64,000 nucleotides of DNA from Microbacterium oxydans (GTDB lineage: Bacteria > Actinomycetota > Actinomycetes > Actinomycetales > Microbacteriaceae). Of the stretch, positions 51,557 to 62,136 are shown piece after piece. The notes under the pieces are model-generated. The model was not told the DNA's origin, ran no database searches, and saw only the letters and a list, made by a program, of their open reading frames with translations. A program made the position numbers and the translations under genes. Each line of letters starts with the position of its first letter. The stretch's first letter is position 1. The stretch is taken from positions 62,001 through 126,000 of the forward strand of contig NZ_JYIW01000025.1 in NCBI RefSeq assembly GCF_000956525.1. Direction: 5' to 3'.

Positions 51557-52135
51557 GTGTCCAAGCCCTCTCGTGATCGATTCGACGACGTTCCCCGCAC
51601 CTCAGGCCGAGTCGGCGCACATCGTGCAGAGGCGCCAGGGATGAACGGCTGGGTCGTCCTCCTGTGGTCGTTCGTCGCCGCGCTCGTGCTCATCATCGCC
51701 GGCATCTTCGGCTCGCTCGTCGTGATGGGGCGCATCACGCTGTTCCCGGAAGCCGTCCCGACCTCGGCGCCGACGCCGGTGGAGACCGGTGTGGTGGATC
51801 CCGCGTTCTCGGTGCTGATCCTCAACGCGACGCCCGACGGCGGTCTCGACGAGCCGATGCGCGATCTCCTCATCAACAACGGCTGGGCTGCCGACACGGT
51901 GTTCGCGAGCGACAGCGAGAGCGCGGACTTCGCCACGACCACGGTCTATTACGTGCAGGATGACGACGAGCTCGCGGCGATCGGCCTGGCCAACCTCATC
52001 GGCGGCGCCGACGTGCAGCAGAGCGACTTCTACGCGCAGATGAACGAGTCGGGGGCGGAGCAGCTCGTCGTGGTGATCGGCCTCGATCGCGCCTCGACCG
52101 CGCCCGAAGCCCCGGAAGACACGCCGGCCCCCTGA
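51557..52135 (+). CDS. LytR_C-domain membrane protein
   Basis: The 192-residue protein has a charged cytosolic N-terminus (about 30 residues), one transmembrane helix (about 35-58) and a LytR C-terminal domain (about 80-175: SVLILNATPDGGLDEPMRDLLINNGW through QLVVVIGLD) outside the membrane. Such domains sit beside LCP-type cell-wall ligases, but the LCP catalytic domain itself is missing here. GTG 51557 follows a TAGCAT box. It lies upstream of groEL. Confidence 0.85.
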   Translation: MSKPSRDRFDDVPRTSGRVGAHRAEAPGMNGWVVLLWSFVAALVLIIAGIFGSLVVMGRITLFPEAVPTSAPTPVETGVVDPAFSVLILNATPDGGLDEPMRDLLINNGWAADTVFASDSESADFATTTVYYVQDDDELAAIGLANLIGGADVQQSDFYAQMNESGAEQLVVVIGLDRASTAPEAPEDTPAP

Positions 52136-52161
52136 TCGGTGTCGCCGCGCGTCTGCCGCGG

Positions 52162-52188
52162 CTTGCACTCGGAGGGGTCGAGTGCCAG
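52162..52188 (+). promoter_or_regulatory. Degenerate CIRCE operator overlapping the groEL promoter
   Basis: CTTGCACTC and GAGTGCCAG flank nine bases, a weakened CIRCE. The same bases contain the promoter: -35 TTGCAC (52163-52168), 17-base spacer, -10 CAGAAT (52186-52191). HrcA binding would block it. Confidence 0.7.
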
Positions 52189-52195
52189 AATGGCG

Positions 52196-52222
52196 TTAGC
52201 ACTCTCACACTCTGAGTGCTAA
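52196..52222 (+). promoter_or_regulatory. Perfect CIRCE operator (HrcA site) of groEL
   Basis: TTAGCACTC, nine bases, GAGTGCTAA: the complete palindrome bound by the HrcA repressor. It covers the predicted transcription start, and groEL begins 36 bases further on. Confidence 0.92.
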
Positions 52223-53878
<1,656 letters not shown>

Positions 53879-53916
53879 TCCAGCCGGATCAGGGCTCCAG
53901 AGCCTGCTGAACACGG

Positions 53917-53944
53917 AAACGCCCCGACTTCGGTCGGGGCGTTT
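53917..53944. terminator. Terminator after groEL (UUCG loop)
   Basis: aaacgccccgac and gtcggggcgttt form a 12-bp stem around TTCG, between convergent groEL and the WXG100 gene. Confidence 0.9.
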
Positions 53945-53983
53945 CTGCGTTCGGGTCAGGCGCACCTGCCCCGAGGAGCGCGC

Positions 53984-54271
53984 TCAGCGGAAGAGGCTCG
54001 CGGAGTACTGATCGGCATCCGCGTACTGGGTTGCTGCGGACCCGAGGGAGCCGCCGATCGACTCCAGCGCCTGTTCGATGTGCAGCTGTGCTCCGCGCCA
54101 CTCCTCTGCACAGCTCTGGAAGGCGTTCGATGCGGTACCGACCCATGAGGACTGCAACTGCGAGAGCTGGGCCATCAGGGTCGCGGATTCGCCCCGCATG
54201 CGCTCCATGGTGGCGCGGGCAGCGCCGTGGGCGGCCTGGACGGCCTCGGTGTCGACGGTGAAGACGGACAT
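53984..54271 (-). CDS. WXG100 family (ESAT-6-like) protein
   Basis: The 95-residue helical hairpin protein has the WXG turn SSWVGTA at 43-45. Its C-terminal YADADQYSASLF resembles the YxxxD/E export signal of type VII (ESX) substrates. No EccC ATPase, EccB/D or partner WXG protein is nearby, so it is solitary here. It may be exported by an ESX system encoded elsewhere. ATG 54271 gives the normal WXG100 length, and the upstream extension looks unrelated. Confidence 0.88.
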   Translation of the reverse strand: MSVFTVDTEAVQAAHGAARATMERMRGESATLMAQLSQLQSSWVGTASNAFQSCAEEWRGAQLHIEQALESIGGSLGSAATQYADADQYSASLFR

Positions 54272-54402
54272 GGGAAACTCCTTCTCGGTTGGAGCTTCGA
54301 CGCTATGCGCGCGGCGGCCGCAGCACGGCTGATCCCGGCTGTGCGGCTCAGCTGCTGTGCGCAACATCGGCGCAGCCTGCGCTGTGCGGGAGAGGTGAGC
54401 GG

Positions 54403-56088
54403 TCAGAGGTCCAGGCGCTCGATCGGTTGCGTGTCCTCGAGCAGGTGCTCAGGCGTCGCGCGCGAGGGGGCCAAAGGCAGGGTGACCGTGAAGGTCGCGC
54501 CGCCGCCAGGGGTCTCCGAGACGGCCACGCTGCCGTGCAGCGCCTTCATGATCGACGCCACGATCGCGAGACCCAGACCAGAACCGCCGGTCTCCCTGGC
54601 ACGAGACGTGTCAGCGCGCCAGAAGCGCTCGAAGATCTGCTCGCGGATCTGCGGCGGGATGCCCTCACCGTGATCGACGATCGCGATGCTCCCGGTGCCG
54701 CGAACGCGGTCGGAGTCGACCACGATCTCGATCGCCCCGTCCTCGGGCGAGAAGCGACGAGCGTTGCCGAGCAGGTTGGTCACGACCTGGCGCACCTTGT
54801 TCTCCTCGCCGAGAACGATCGGAGGGGTGCGTACCGGTGTGTCTGCGGTCTCGGAGAAGTCGATCCCCGGCGGCTCTTCGGAAGCCTGGCGCGTTCGACG
54901 ACGGAGCCGGCCCAGCGTGCCGCGGGTGAGGCTGCGGGGCATCGGAGCCTCGACGGTCTGCTTCGGGATGCTGCGGGTCGGCGCTGAGACCGACTCGTTC
55001 GTCAGGTCGATCACGCTGACCGTCCGGCCAGGGGCGGCAGCGCGGAGGTCGAGCGCGGCATCCCTGGCGATCGGCCTGAGGTCGAGTGAGACGATCTCCG
55101 GTTCGCGCTCCTCGTCGAGCCGGGCGAGTGCGAGCAGATCCTCCACCAGCACGCCCATGCGGATGGCTTCCTTCTCGATGCGCTCCATCGCGCGGGCGGT
55201 GTCCTCCTCGCCCTTGATCGCACCCATCCGGTAGAGCTCGGCGTAGCCGCGCACACTCACCAGCGGGGTGCGCAGTTCGTGGCTCGCGTCGCCGATGAAG
55301 CGCCGCATGTGCGAGACCGTGCGATCGCGCTGCGCGAGGGACCCGTCGACCCGATCCAGCATCGTGTTGATCGCGGTGTTCAGGCGCCCGACCTCGGTCG
55401 TCGGCTCGAGGTCGGTGAGCCGCTGGCTGAAATCTCCGGCCGCGATCGCCATCGCCGTCGACTCGACCTGGCCGAGGCGTCGGAACGTCAGGGTCACCAG
55501 CCCGCGGGTCAGGAGCGCCGCGATGAAGATCGTGATGAAGGCGATCGTGATGTAGATGCTGAAGTATTGGCTGATCACACGATCGGCGGCGGCGACCGGG
55601 AGTGCCACGACCTGGATCCGCAGCGCGCCGCCATCAGCGGTCACGGTGGCGACCGCCGCGCGGAAGACCCTGCCGTCGGCGCCGAAGATGTCGAACACCT
55701 TGTCCTCGTTCGCCTGCGCACGCTGCAGCGAGAACTCCGTCTCGAACACGGGCGGCGACGAGGTCGTGCTCCCGGCGGTGGCGAGGAGCGCTCCCTCGGC
55801 GTTGTAGATCGCGAAGAAGAAGTCCCGCGGCTGCTCGTCCTTCGGGGTGTAGACGGTCGTGCCATCGACGGACGTGACATCGAGGTATCGGTTCACGAGG
55901 TCGCTCGACACCACGGCAGGCAGCTGTCCGTCGATGTTGGCGACCAGTGCGGACCGCAGCAGCGGCACCGTGCCGATACCGGCGATCAGCAGACCGAGGG
56001 CGAGCAGCGCGACGGTGACACCGGTCACCTTCGCGCGAAGGCTGATCCGCCGCCACCAGCTGGTGACCGCATCGGGCTGTTGCGCCAT
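54403..56088 (-). CDS. OmpR-linked sensor histidine kinase (TcrY/TrcS-like) with basic insertion
   Basis: The 561-residue kinase has two transmembrane helices (about 19-43 and 174-200) enclosing an extracytoplasmic sensor, then HAMP (GQVESTAMAIAAGDFSQRL), His270 in GDASHELRTPLVSVRG and ATPase boxes (NLLGNARRFSP, DHGEGIPP, GGSGLGLAIV). Between the DHp domain and the N box there is an unusual insertion of about 60 residues, basic and Ser/Thr/Pro-rich (RSIPKQTVEAPMPRSL, RLRRRTRQASEEPP). It is encoded after the response regulator in the same unit. Confidence 0.9.
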   Translation of the reverse strand: MAQQPDAVTSWWRRISLRAKVTGVTVALLALGLLIAGIGTVPLLRSALVANIDGQLPAVVSSDLVNRYLDVTSVDGTTVYTPKDEQPRDFFFAIYNAEGALLATAGSTTSSPPVFETEFSLQRAQANEDKVFDIFGADGRVFRAAVATVTADGGALRIQVVALPVAAADRVISQYFSIYITIAFITIFIAALLTRGLVTLTFRRLGQVESTAMAIAAGDFSQRLTDLEPTTEVGRLNTAINTMLDRVDGSLAQRDRTVSHMRRFIGDASHELRTPLVSVRGYAELYRMGAIKGEEDTARAMERIEKEAIRMGVLVEDLLALARLDEEREPEIVSLDLRPIARDAALDLRAAAPGRTVSVIDLTNESVSAPTRSIPKQTVEAPMPRSLTRGTLGRLRRRTRQASEEPPGIDFSETADTPVRTPPIVLGEENKVRQVVTNLLGNARRFSPEDGAIEIVVDSDRVRGTGSIAIVDHGEGIPPQIREQIFERFWRADTSRARETGGSGLGLAIVASIMKALHGSVAVSETPGGGATFTVTLPLAPSRATPEHLLEDTQPIERLDL

Positions 56089-56128
56089 GCGGTCCTCCAG
56101 GGTGCGGCGTCGTGCGGTGGGGTGAGCG

Positions 56129-56821
56129 TCAGGCCGACTTGCCGACCTTGAGCATGTACCCGAAGCCGCGCTTGGTCTGGATCAGGGATTCCTCGGTGTG
56201 CGGATCGATCTTGCGGCGCAGGTACGAGATGTAGCTCTCCACGATGCCGGCGTCGCCGTTGAAGTCGTACTCCCAGACGTGGTCGAGGATCTGCGCCTTC
56301 GACAGCACTCGGTTGGGGTTGAGCATGAGGTAGCGCAGCAGCTTGAACTCGGTCGGGCTGAGCTCGATCTGCTCCTTGCCGACATGCACGTCGTGCGTGT
56401 CCTGGTCCATCGCGAGCTCGCCGGCGCGGATGACCGACTCCTCGTCGGCCTGCATCGTGCGCCGCAGGATGGCCTGTGCGCGCGCGACGATCTCGTCGAG
56501 GCTGAACGGCTTGGTGACGTAGTCGTCGCCGCCGGCGTTGAGACCCTCGATCTTGTCGTCGGTGCCGTCCTTCGCGGTGAGGAACAGGATCGGGGCCGTG
56601 AATCCGGCGCCGCGGAGACGCTTGGTGACGCTGAATCCGTTCATGTCGGGCAGCATCACGTCGAGGATGATGAGGTCCGGCTCCTCCTCGAGCACGGCGG
56701 AGATGGTGGCGGCGCCGTTGGCGACCGTCTTCACCTGGAACCCCGCGAAGCTGAGACCGGTGGAGAGCAGGTCACGGATGTTCGGCTCGTCGTCGACGAC
56801 CAGGATGCGCGCAGCTGTCAT
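56129..56821 (-). CDS. OmpR-family response regulator (TcrX/PrrA-like)
   Basis: The 230-residue regulator has Asp54 in LIILDVMLPD, the acidic pair DDE at residues 10-12, Lys in DYVTKPFSLDE and a winged-helix domain (about 135-230) ending KRGFGYML. The ATG at 56821 has CATAAT exactly six bases upstream, indicating a leaderless start. It precedes the kinase gene by 40 bases on the minus strand. Confidence 0.93.
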   Translation of the reverse strand: MTAARILVVDDEPNIRDLLSTGLSFAGFQVKTVANGAATISAVLEEEPDLIILDVMLPDMNGFSVTKRLRGAGFTAPILFLTAKDGTDDKIEGLNAGGDDYVTKPFSLDEIVARAQAILRRTMQADEESVIRAGELAMDQDTHDVHVGKEQIELSPTEFKLLRYLMLNPNRVLSKAQILDHVWEYDFNGDAGIVESYISYLRRKIDPHTEESLIQTKRGFGYMLKVGKSA

Positions 56822-56827
56822 GACCCC

Positions 56828-56833
56828 ATTATG
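56828..56833 (-). promoter_or_regulatory. -10 box (CATAAT), leaderless promoter of the response regulator
   Basis: CATAAT on the minus strand ends six bases before ATG 56821. Confidence 0.6.
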
Positions 56834-56919
56834 GTGACTCCACCCATGATGATGCTGACATCGCTCGGAATGGCGCGGTCTCGGTCGCCGGTTCGCCTCT
56901 CGCTCACAGGCGAATCCGC

Positions 56920-56925
56920 CAGGAT
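56920..56925 (+). promoter_or_regulatory. -10 box (CAGGAT), leaderless promoter
   Basis: CAGGAT ends six bases before ATG 56932. Confidence 0.4.
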
Positions 56926-56931
56926 CGAAGG

Positions 56932-57939
56932 ATGAGCTCGAACGAGGACGACACCGCCGCCCCCGCATCCCTGACCGCTGAGGGAGGCGTGCAGGTCGAG
57001 GAAGTCGCCTACCACCGCCTCGCCCGGCTGCGGCCGCGCGCTCGCTGGTGGCGGATGCTCCTGACCGGTCTCCTCGGCATCGCGCTCTATGTCGTGATCC
57101 TCCTGCTCCTGGTGATACCGCTCGGGATCGCCTCGGTGCTCATCCCCGCGTGGGGCGCCGAACTGCAGGTGCTGCTGACGACCACGCAGTATTTCGATCT
57201 CGACCGCCCGTGGCTCCTCGTCGCGCTGGTGCTTCCGCTGATCCTGATGATCCCGGCGCTGCTCGCAGCATCTCGGATCGTGGAGGGGCGCGGCATCGGG
57301 CTGTTGTCGTCGGTGACCGGACGCCTGCGCATGGGGTGGCTCGGAAAGAGCCTCGCGCTCGCGCTGGCCGTCTTCGTCGTGTACTTCGCTGTGCTGCTCG
57401 GTCTCTCGGCAGCCACGGGCGACGCGATCGTCGCGGACTTCTCGCACCCTGGGCTCTGGGTCATGGTCGCGCTGGTGCTCGTGCTGATCCCGTTCCAGGC
57501 CGCCGCCGAGGAGTACGTGTTCCGCGGATACCTCATGCAGCTGGTCGGCGGATGGCTCCGGCATCCGGCGTTCGCGATCCTGCTTCCGGTGCCGCTGTTC
57601 GTGCTCGGCCACGGCTACGACGTCTGGGGAGCCGCGAGCGTCGGCGTCTTCGCGGTGGTCGCTGCCTGGCTGACCTGGCGAACCGGTGGACTGGAGGCCG
57701 CGATCTCATTGCACATCGTGAACAACGTGCTGATCTTCCTGCTCGGCTCCGTCGCCCTGGTCGATGCGAACGCGACCTCGGGCGGACCGATCGACCTGCT
57801 CGCCTCGACTGCCGCGATGGTCGTGTACGCGCTGCTCGCCGACAGTTGGGCGACGCGGCTCGGCATCGCGCGCACGAGGACTGTGCGGGTGCTCCCTCCG
57901 GTGGGAACCCATGCGCTGCCAGACGTGCTGCGCGGCTGA
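56932..57939 (+). CDS. CPBP family intramembrane metalloprotease (Abi/CAAX-like)
   Basis: The 335-residue polytopic membrane protein has the CPBP motifs: EExxxR in QAAAEEYVFRGYL (about residue 190), FxxxH in PLFVLGHGYDVW and HxxxN in SLHIVNNVLIF. Bacterial members process bacteriocins or other peptides, or act in immunity; actinobacterial ones are mostly uncharacterised. It meets the XPB helicase gene tail to tail 21 bases later. Confidence 0.88.
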   Translation: MSSNEDDTAAPASLTAEGGVQVEEVAYHRLARLRPRARWWRMLLTGLLGIALYVVILLLLVIPLGIASVLIPAWGAELQVLLTTTQYFDLDRPWLLVALVLPLILMIPALLAASRIVEGRGIGLLSSVTGRLRMGWLGKSLALALAVFVVYFAVLLGLSAATGDAIVADFSHPGLWVMVALVLVLIPFQAAAEEYVFRGYLMQLVGGWLRHPAFAILLPVPLFVLGHGYDVWGAASVGVFAVVAAWLTWRTGGLEAAISLHIVNNVLIFLLGSVALVDANATSGGPIDLLASTAAMVVYALLADSWATRLGIARTRTVRVLPPVGTHALPDVLRG

Positions 57940-57960
57940 TCGCCACGCAACACGTCTGCG

Positions 57961-59607
57961 TCAGGCTGCTTCGAGGTCGTCCGCGTCGAGGATCGTGTAG
58001 CTGTATCCCTGCTCGGCGAGGAATCGCTGCCGGTTCTGGGCGTAGTCCTGATCGATCGTGTCGCGCGCGATGAGCGTGTAGAAGCTCGCGGTGTGACCCG
58101 ACTCCTTCGGACGCAGCAGGCGACCGAGGCGCTGGGCCTCCTCCTGTCGAGATCCGAACGAACCTGACACCTGGATCGCGACGGATGCCTCCGGCAGATC
58201 GATCGAGAAGTTCGCGACCTTCGACACGACGAGCAGTTCGATCTCGCCCTCGCGGAACTGACGGTACAGCTCCTCGCGCTCGTCGATCGGGGTGGCGCCG
58301 GTGATCTGCGGCGCGTTCAGCGCCTCCGACAGCGACTCGAGCTGGTCGAGGTACTGTCCGATCACGAGGATGCGCTCGCCGGGGTGCTTGGCGATCAGCT
58401 CCTTCACGGTGTCGATCTTCGCCGGGGCGGATGCCGCGAGCCGGTATCGCTCGTCATCCGTCGCGGCCGCGTACTCCAGACGGTCGTCCGGCGGCAGGTC
58501 GACCCGCACCTCGTAGCAGGCGGCAGGGGAGATGAAGCCCTGTGCCTCGATCTGCTTCCACGGCGCGTCGAACCGCTTCGGGCCGATCAGGCTGAAGACG
58601 TCGCCCTCGCGGCCGTCCTCGCGCACGAGCGTCGCGGTCAGGCCGATGCGGCGGCGCGCCTGCAGGTCGGCGGTCAGCTTGAACACCGGCGCTGGCAGCA
58701 GATGCACCTCGTCGTAGACGATGAGGCCCCAGTCGAGCGCGTCCAGCAGCGCCAAGTGCGCGTACTCGCCCTTCCGCTTGGCCGTGAGGATCTGGTAGGT
58801 CGCGATCGTGACCGGCTTGACCTCCTTGGCCTGACCCGAGTACTCGCCGATCTCCTCGGGCGTCAGACTCGTGCGCTTGAGCAGCTCGTCGCGCCACTGC
58901 CGTGCCGACACCGTGTTCGTCACGAGGATCAGCGTCGTGGTCTTGGTCGCGGCCATTGCGCCCGCGCCCACGATCGTCTTCCCGGCGCCGCAGGGGAGCA
59001 CGACGACCCCGGAGCCGTCCTTCGAGAACGCATCGACGGCATCCTGCTGATACGGGCGGATGTGCCAGCCGTCCTGCTCGGACAACGTGATCTCGTGCGG
59101 CGTGCCGGGGGTGTACCCGGCGAGGTCCTCTGCGGGCCAGCCGATCTTCAGCAGCTCCTGCTTGATCTGACCTCTCGCCCACGCGTCGACGACGAAGGTG
59201 TCGGGAGACGGGTGGCCGATCAGCAAGGGCTGGATGCGCTTGTTGTTCGCCACCTGGGCGAGCACCGCCGGATCGGAGGACCGCAGGATCAGCGTGCCCT
59301 CGTCGTCCCGCTCGATGACCAGGCGGCCGTAACGGTTGACGGTCTCGCGCAGGTCGACCGCGACGGACGGCGGCACCGGGAAACGCGACCATCGGTCGAG
59401 AGTGCCGAGCATGTCCTCGGCGGTGTGGCCCGCTGCGCGCGCGTTCCACAGGCCCAAGCGGGTGATCCGGTAGGTGTGGATGTGCTCGGGGGCTCGTTCC
59501 AGCTCGGCGAAGATCGCCAGCTCGTGGCGGGCGCTCTCCGAATCGGAGTGGGCGACCTCGAGCAGCACGGTTCGATCGCTCTGGACGATCAGCGGTCCAT
59601 CAGACAT
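57961..59607 (-). CDS. ercc3: XPB-like DNA repair helicase
   Basis: The 548-residue SF2 helicase resembles eukaryotic XPB and mycobacterial Rv0861c, with ATP-dependent 3'-5' activity. It has an N-terminal damage-recognition-like domain, Walker A VVLPCGAGKT (Lys210), DEVH Walker B in LIVYDEVHLLP, the XPB-type RED motif in VREDGREGD, and motif VI in EEAQRLGRLLRPK. It is encoded beside the helicase-associated protein gene, as in Mycobacterium. The ATG is preceded by TAAACT, eight bases away. Confidence 0.93.
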   Translation of the reverse strand: MSDGPLIVQSDRTVLLEVAHSDSESARHELAIFAELERAPEHIHTYRITRLGLWNARAAGHTAEDMLGTLDRWSRFPVPPSVAVDLRETVNRYGRLVIERDDEGTLILRSSDPAVLAQVANNKRIQPLLIGHPSPDTFVVDAWARGQIKQELLKIGWPAEDLAGYTPGTPHEITLSEQDGWHIRPYQQDAVDAFSKDGSGVVVLPCGAGKTIVGAGAMAATKTTTLILVTNTVSARQWRDELLKRTSLTPEEIGEYSGQAKEVKPVTIATYQILTAKRKGEYAHLALLDALDWGLIVYDEVHLLPAPVFKLTADLQARRRIGLTATLVREDGREGDVFSLIGPKRFDAPWKQIEAQGFISPAACYEVRVDLPPDDRLEYAAATDDERYRLAASAPAKIDTVKELIAKHPGERILVIGQYLDQLESLSEALNAPQITGATPIDEREELYRQFREGEIELLVVSKVANFSIDLPEASVAIQVSGSFGSRQEEAQRLGRLLRPKESGHTASFYTLIARDTIDQDYAQNRQRFLAEQGYSYTILDADDLEAA

Positions 59608-59643
59608 AGCTGTCCAGTTTACCGGGCGCTGCGAGACGCGGCG

Positions 59644-61353
59644 CTATGACGGGACGATCGTGGCGGAGCGGATGCTGGACACCGGCAGCGTGCGCTCGAC
59701 ATCGGCGGCCCGATCCCGGCCCCGCAGGCGTCCGCCGCCGAGTCCCGTCGCCTCGAGCAGCAGTTCGCGGGTGGAGCCGTCCGGCATTCCGACGGAGACC
59801 TGCAGCACCGCCTTCGCGCGTACCGCGGCCTCGAGCTCACGATCGAGCCAGGCGGCGTCGGCGTCGGGCCCCTGCTGGGCCCGCAGCCGCGCGATCAGCG
59901 GTGCGAGCTCTGTCTCGGGCGAAGCGGGCGGCACCGGCTCCGCCGCCGGGTGCCGTTCGCCGACGAGCGTTCCGCCGTCCGACCCGACGAGGGTCGCCGG
60001 GTACCGAGCATCCGCCAGCGCCCAGAAGACCGTGTCGCGGCCGACCCGTGTCGTCAGCGAGTCGACCTGCTTGGTCAGCGCAAGCGGTCGCAGCGTCTGA
60101 TCGACGGACATCGCCTCGATCAGGTGCTGGTCGGTGCTCTCGATGCGCGTGCGCCCCGTCTCATCGTCCGTCGACACCCGCACCAGCCCGTGCCGCTGTG
60201 CTGCCTGTGTCACGAGATAGTTCAGCGGCTGGGGGATGCCGGTCAGCGAGAGGCCGGTGAGGAATTCGAGGATCGACTCGGCGGTCTCGCCGCCGGCGAA
60301 GGCGCGGGTGACCGACTCGGTCGTGAAGCGATACGACGAGGCCTGTGCTGCCGACTCGCGGGATGCCATCGTGCGAAGGCGGACATCGAGGGGCGGGGCG
60401 AGCGGTCCGGGCGCGATCGCGGTGAGATCGTTCTGCAGGAAGATGCGGTCGACCTCGGTCGGCAGCAGCAGGGCGAGCGCAGCGGAATCCGCAGGCTCGC
60501 CGTTGCGCAGCGGGACCGACCATTCCGGTTCCGTGCCGTCTTCGGCGATGAGCCCGAGCAGTCGAGCCGATGCGATCAGCTCCTCGCTGCGCTCCGGCCA
60601 GGTCGGGTCCCACGGATGCGCATGCGGCCACTCCTGCGGGGCGATCCATCCGCCGGTCGCGCTGCGCACGCCCCGCGGCAGTGCGTCGCGGAATGCCGTC
60701 GCCAGGATCGACCAGCGAGCCGCGGCCGATGAACGCAGCCAGTTCTCAGCGGTCGCGCTCGTGCGCAGTCTGCGGCCGTCGGCGACCGCGAGGCCGGCGG
60801 CGATCGCGATCGCGACGAGCGGATCGACGAGCTCGATCGGCACGCCCGACTCGCTGAGCTGGCGCTTCTCACCGGCGCTGACCGCTCCACCGGCGAGCAG
60901 CGCGAACGGGGAGTCGCGCGTGATGAGCAGCAGATCGGCGAGGATCGCGACGGTCGTGAACGCCCGTTCCGCGGCGTGCGCTGCGGATGCCTCCGGCGCC
61001 GGCTCGACGGTCGTGCTCCCGATCGGGGGCACCGCGTCTCGCCCGGCGAGCGCCGTGAGCACCACCGGGTGAGGTTCACCATCCGGACGCAGCAGTGCGA
61101 GTGCCGTCAGCGCGTCACGCTGGTCCCCGGCATCCGCACCGTCTGCTGCGCGCAGCAGGGCTGTTGCCTCTGCGGCCGTGAGCGTCGGCAGCGCTCGTGC
61201 GACGGACGCCGGATCGAGCAGTGCCTCCGCAGCATCGAAGAAGTCGTGCCAGGCGGCGTCCGGCCGCACCCGGCGCGCCGCGAAGAGGTGCGCGAGCTCC
61301 GCATCGCTCGCCGCTGCCAGCCAATCGGCCAGCGGGCGTGCAGGAGTGGTCAT
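59644..61353 (-). CDS. Helicase-associated protein (Rv0862c-like, XPB/Ssl2 N-terminal-like)
   Basis: The 569-residue protein is always found upstream of XPB in actinobacteria and shares an XPB/Ssl2-type helicase C-terminal or regulatory region (WILEFLTGLSLTGIPQPLNYLVTQAAQRHG-like, TRVGRDTVFWALADARYPA). It has no Walker motifs, so it is not an ATPase. It is expected to partner the helicase, but evidence beyond linkage is lacking. ATG 61353 (MTTPARPLADWLAAASD) is chosen over a long upstream extension that would overlap the small membrane protein gene. Confidence 0.82.
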   Translation of the reverse strand: MTTPARPLADWLAAASDAELAHLFAARRVRPDAAWHDFFDAAEALLDPASVARALPTLTAAEATALLRAADGADAGDQRDALTALALLRPDGEPHPVVLTALAGRDAVPPIGSTTVEPAPEASAAHAAERAFTTVAILADLLLITRDSPFALLAGGAVSAGEKRQLSESGVPIELVDPLVAIAIAAGLAVADGRRLRTSATAENWLRSSAAARWSILATAFRDALPRGVRSATGGWIAPQEWPHAHPWDPTWPERSEELIASARLLGLIAEDGTEPEWSVPLRNGEPADSAALALLLPTEVDRIFLQNDLTAIAPGPLAPPLDVRLRTMASRESAAQASSYRFTTESVTRAFAGGETAESILEFLTGLSLTGIPQPLNYLVTQAAQRHGLVRVSTDDETGRTRIESTDQHLIEAMSVDQTLRPLALTKQVDSLTTRVGRDTVFWALADARYPATLVGSDGGTLVGERHPAAEPVPPASPETELAPLIARLRAQQGPDADAAWLDRELEAAVRAKAVLQVSVGMPDGSTRELLLEATGLGGGRLRGRDRAADVERTLPVSSIRSATIVPS

Positions 61354-61364
61354 GCCGGTCTGCC

Positions 61365-61640
61365 TCAGGGCCGCGATGCCGCGCGACCCTTTCGGACGAA
61401 GCTCATCACGAGCAGCGCGATGATCATGACGAACGCGACGGGGAGGCCCCAGAACGGGATGGCCGCGACGATCGGCCAGACGCCGCCGCCGAAGGCGTGC
61501 TGGTCCATGCCGACAGCGGTGCCGATGATGATCGCGAAGAAGCAGATCACCGACGCTGCTGCGATCCCGAGCGCGGTGAACGCCAGGAATCGATCCAGGC
61601 GCCGGATGGGAACCTCCGGTTCCGAATTCTGCGTACTCAT
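61365..61640 (-). CDS. Small two-helix membrane protein, function unknown
   Basis: The 91-residue protein has two transmembrane helices (about 20-42 and 52-80) with a short loop (GMDQHAFGGGVWP) and a basic C-terminus (RKGRAASRP). TAAGGT lies seven bases before the ATG. It is 11 bases upstream of the helicase-associated gene in the same direction, so it may be first in that transcript. I do not recognise a family. Confidence 0.6.
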   Translation of the reverse strand: MSTQNSEPEVPIRRLDRFLAFTALGIAAASVICFFAIIIGTAVGMDQHAFGGGVWPIVAAIPFWGLPVAFVMIIALLVMSFVRKGRAASRP

Positions 61641-61755
61641 CCCTCACACCTTAGTCGCTCTCGGGATCGGGGTCGGCGGGCGCACGACCGGTAGGCTGGG
61701 GGAGGACGCGTGCGAACGCGCCTTCTTTTCCGCACCGACTCAGCGAGGTTCTCCC

Positions 61756-62136
61756 ATGCCCACCGGCAAGGTCAGGTTCTACGACGAAGACAAGGGCTTC
61801 GGCTTCATCGCCACCGATGACGGCCAGGACGTCTTCCTGCACGCTTCCGCCATGCCGGCAGGCACCGCGGTGAAGGCCGGTGCACGCGTCGAGTTCGGTG
61901 TCGCCGACGGCAAGCGCGGGCTCCAGGCCCTCTCCGTCCGGGTGCTCGAAGCCCCGCCCAGCCTCGCGAAGGCGAAGCGGAAGTCTGCGGATGACATGGC
62001 GATCATCGTCGAGGATCTCGTGAAGCTGCTCGACGGCATCGGCGGCGACCTCCGACGCGGTCGGTACCCCTCCTCCAGCCATGGCCGCAAGATCGCGGCC
62101 GTTCTTCGGAAGGTCGCTGATGACCTCGAAGCCTGA
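61756..62136 (+). CDS. cspB: Cold-shock domain protein with C-terminal extension (CspB-like)
   Basis: The 126-residue protein has a cold-shock domain (GKVRFYDEDKGFGFIATDDGQDVFLHASAM, RNP1 KGFGFI) at about residues 1-62, then a Lys/Asp-rich helix-forming extension. It matches mycobacterial CspB (Rv0871), which is longer than E. coli CspA. It binds single-stranded nucleic acid and should act as an RNA chaperone. It overlaps the DUF3027 gene by 17 bases. Confidence 0.9.
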   Translation: MPTGKVRFYDEDKGFGFIATDDGQDVFLHASAMPAGTAVKAGARVEFGVADGKRGLQALSVRVLEAPPSLAKAKRKSADDMAIIVEDLVKLLDGIGGDLRRGRYPSSSHGRKIAAVLRKVADDLEA

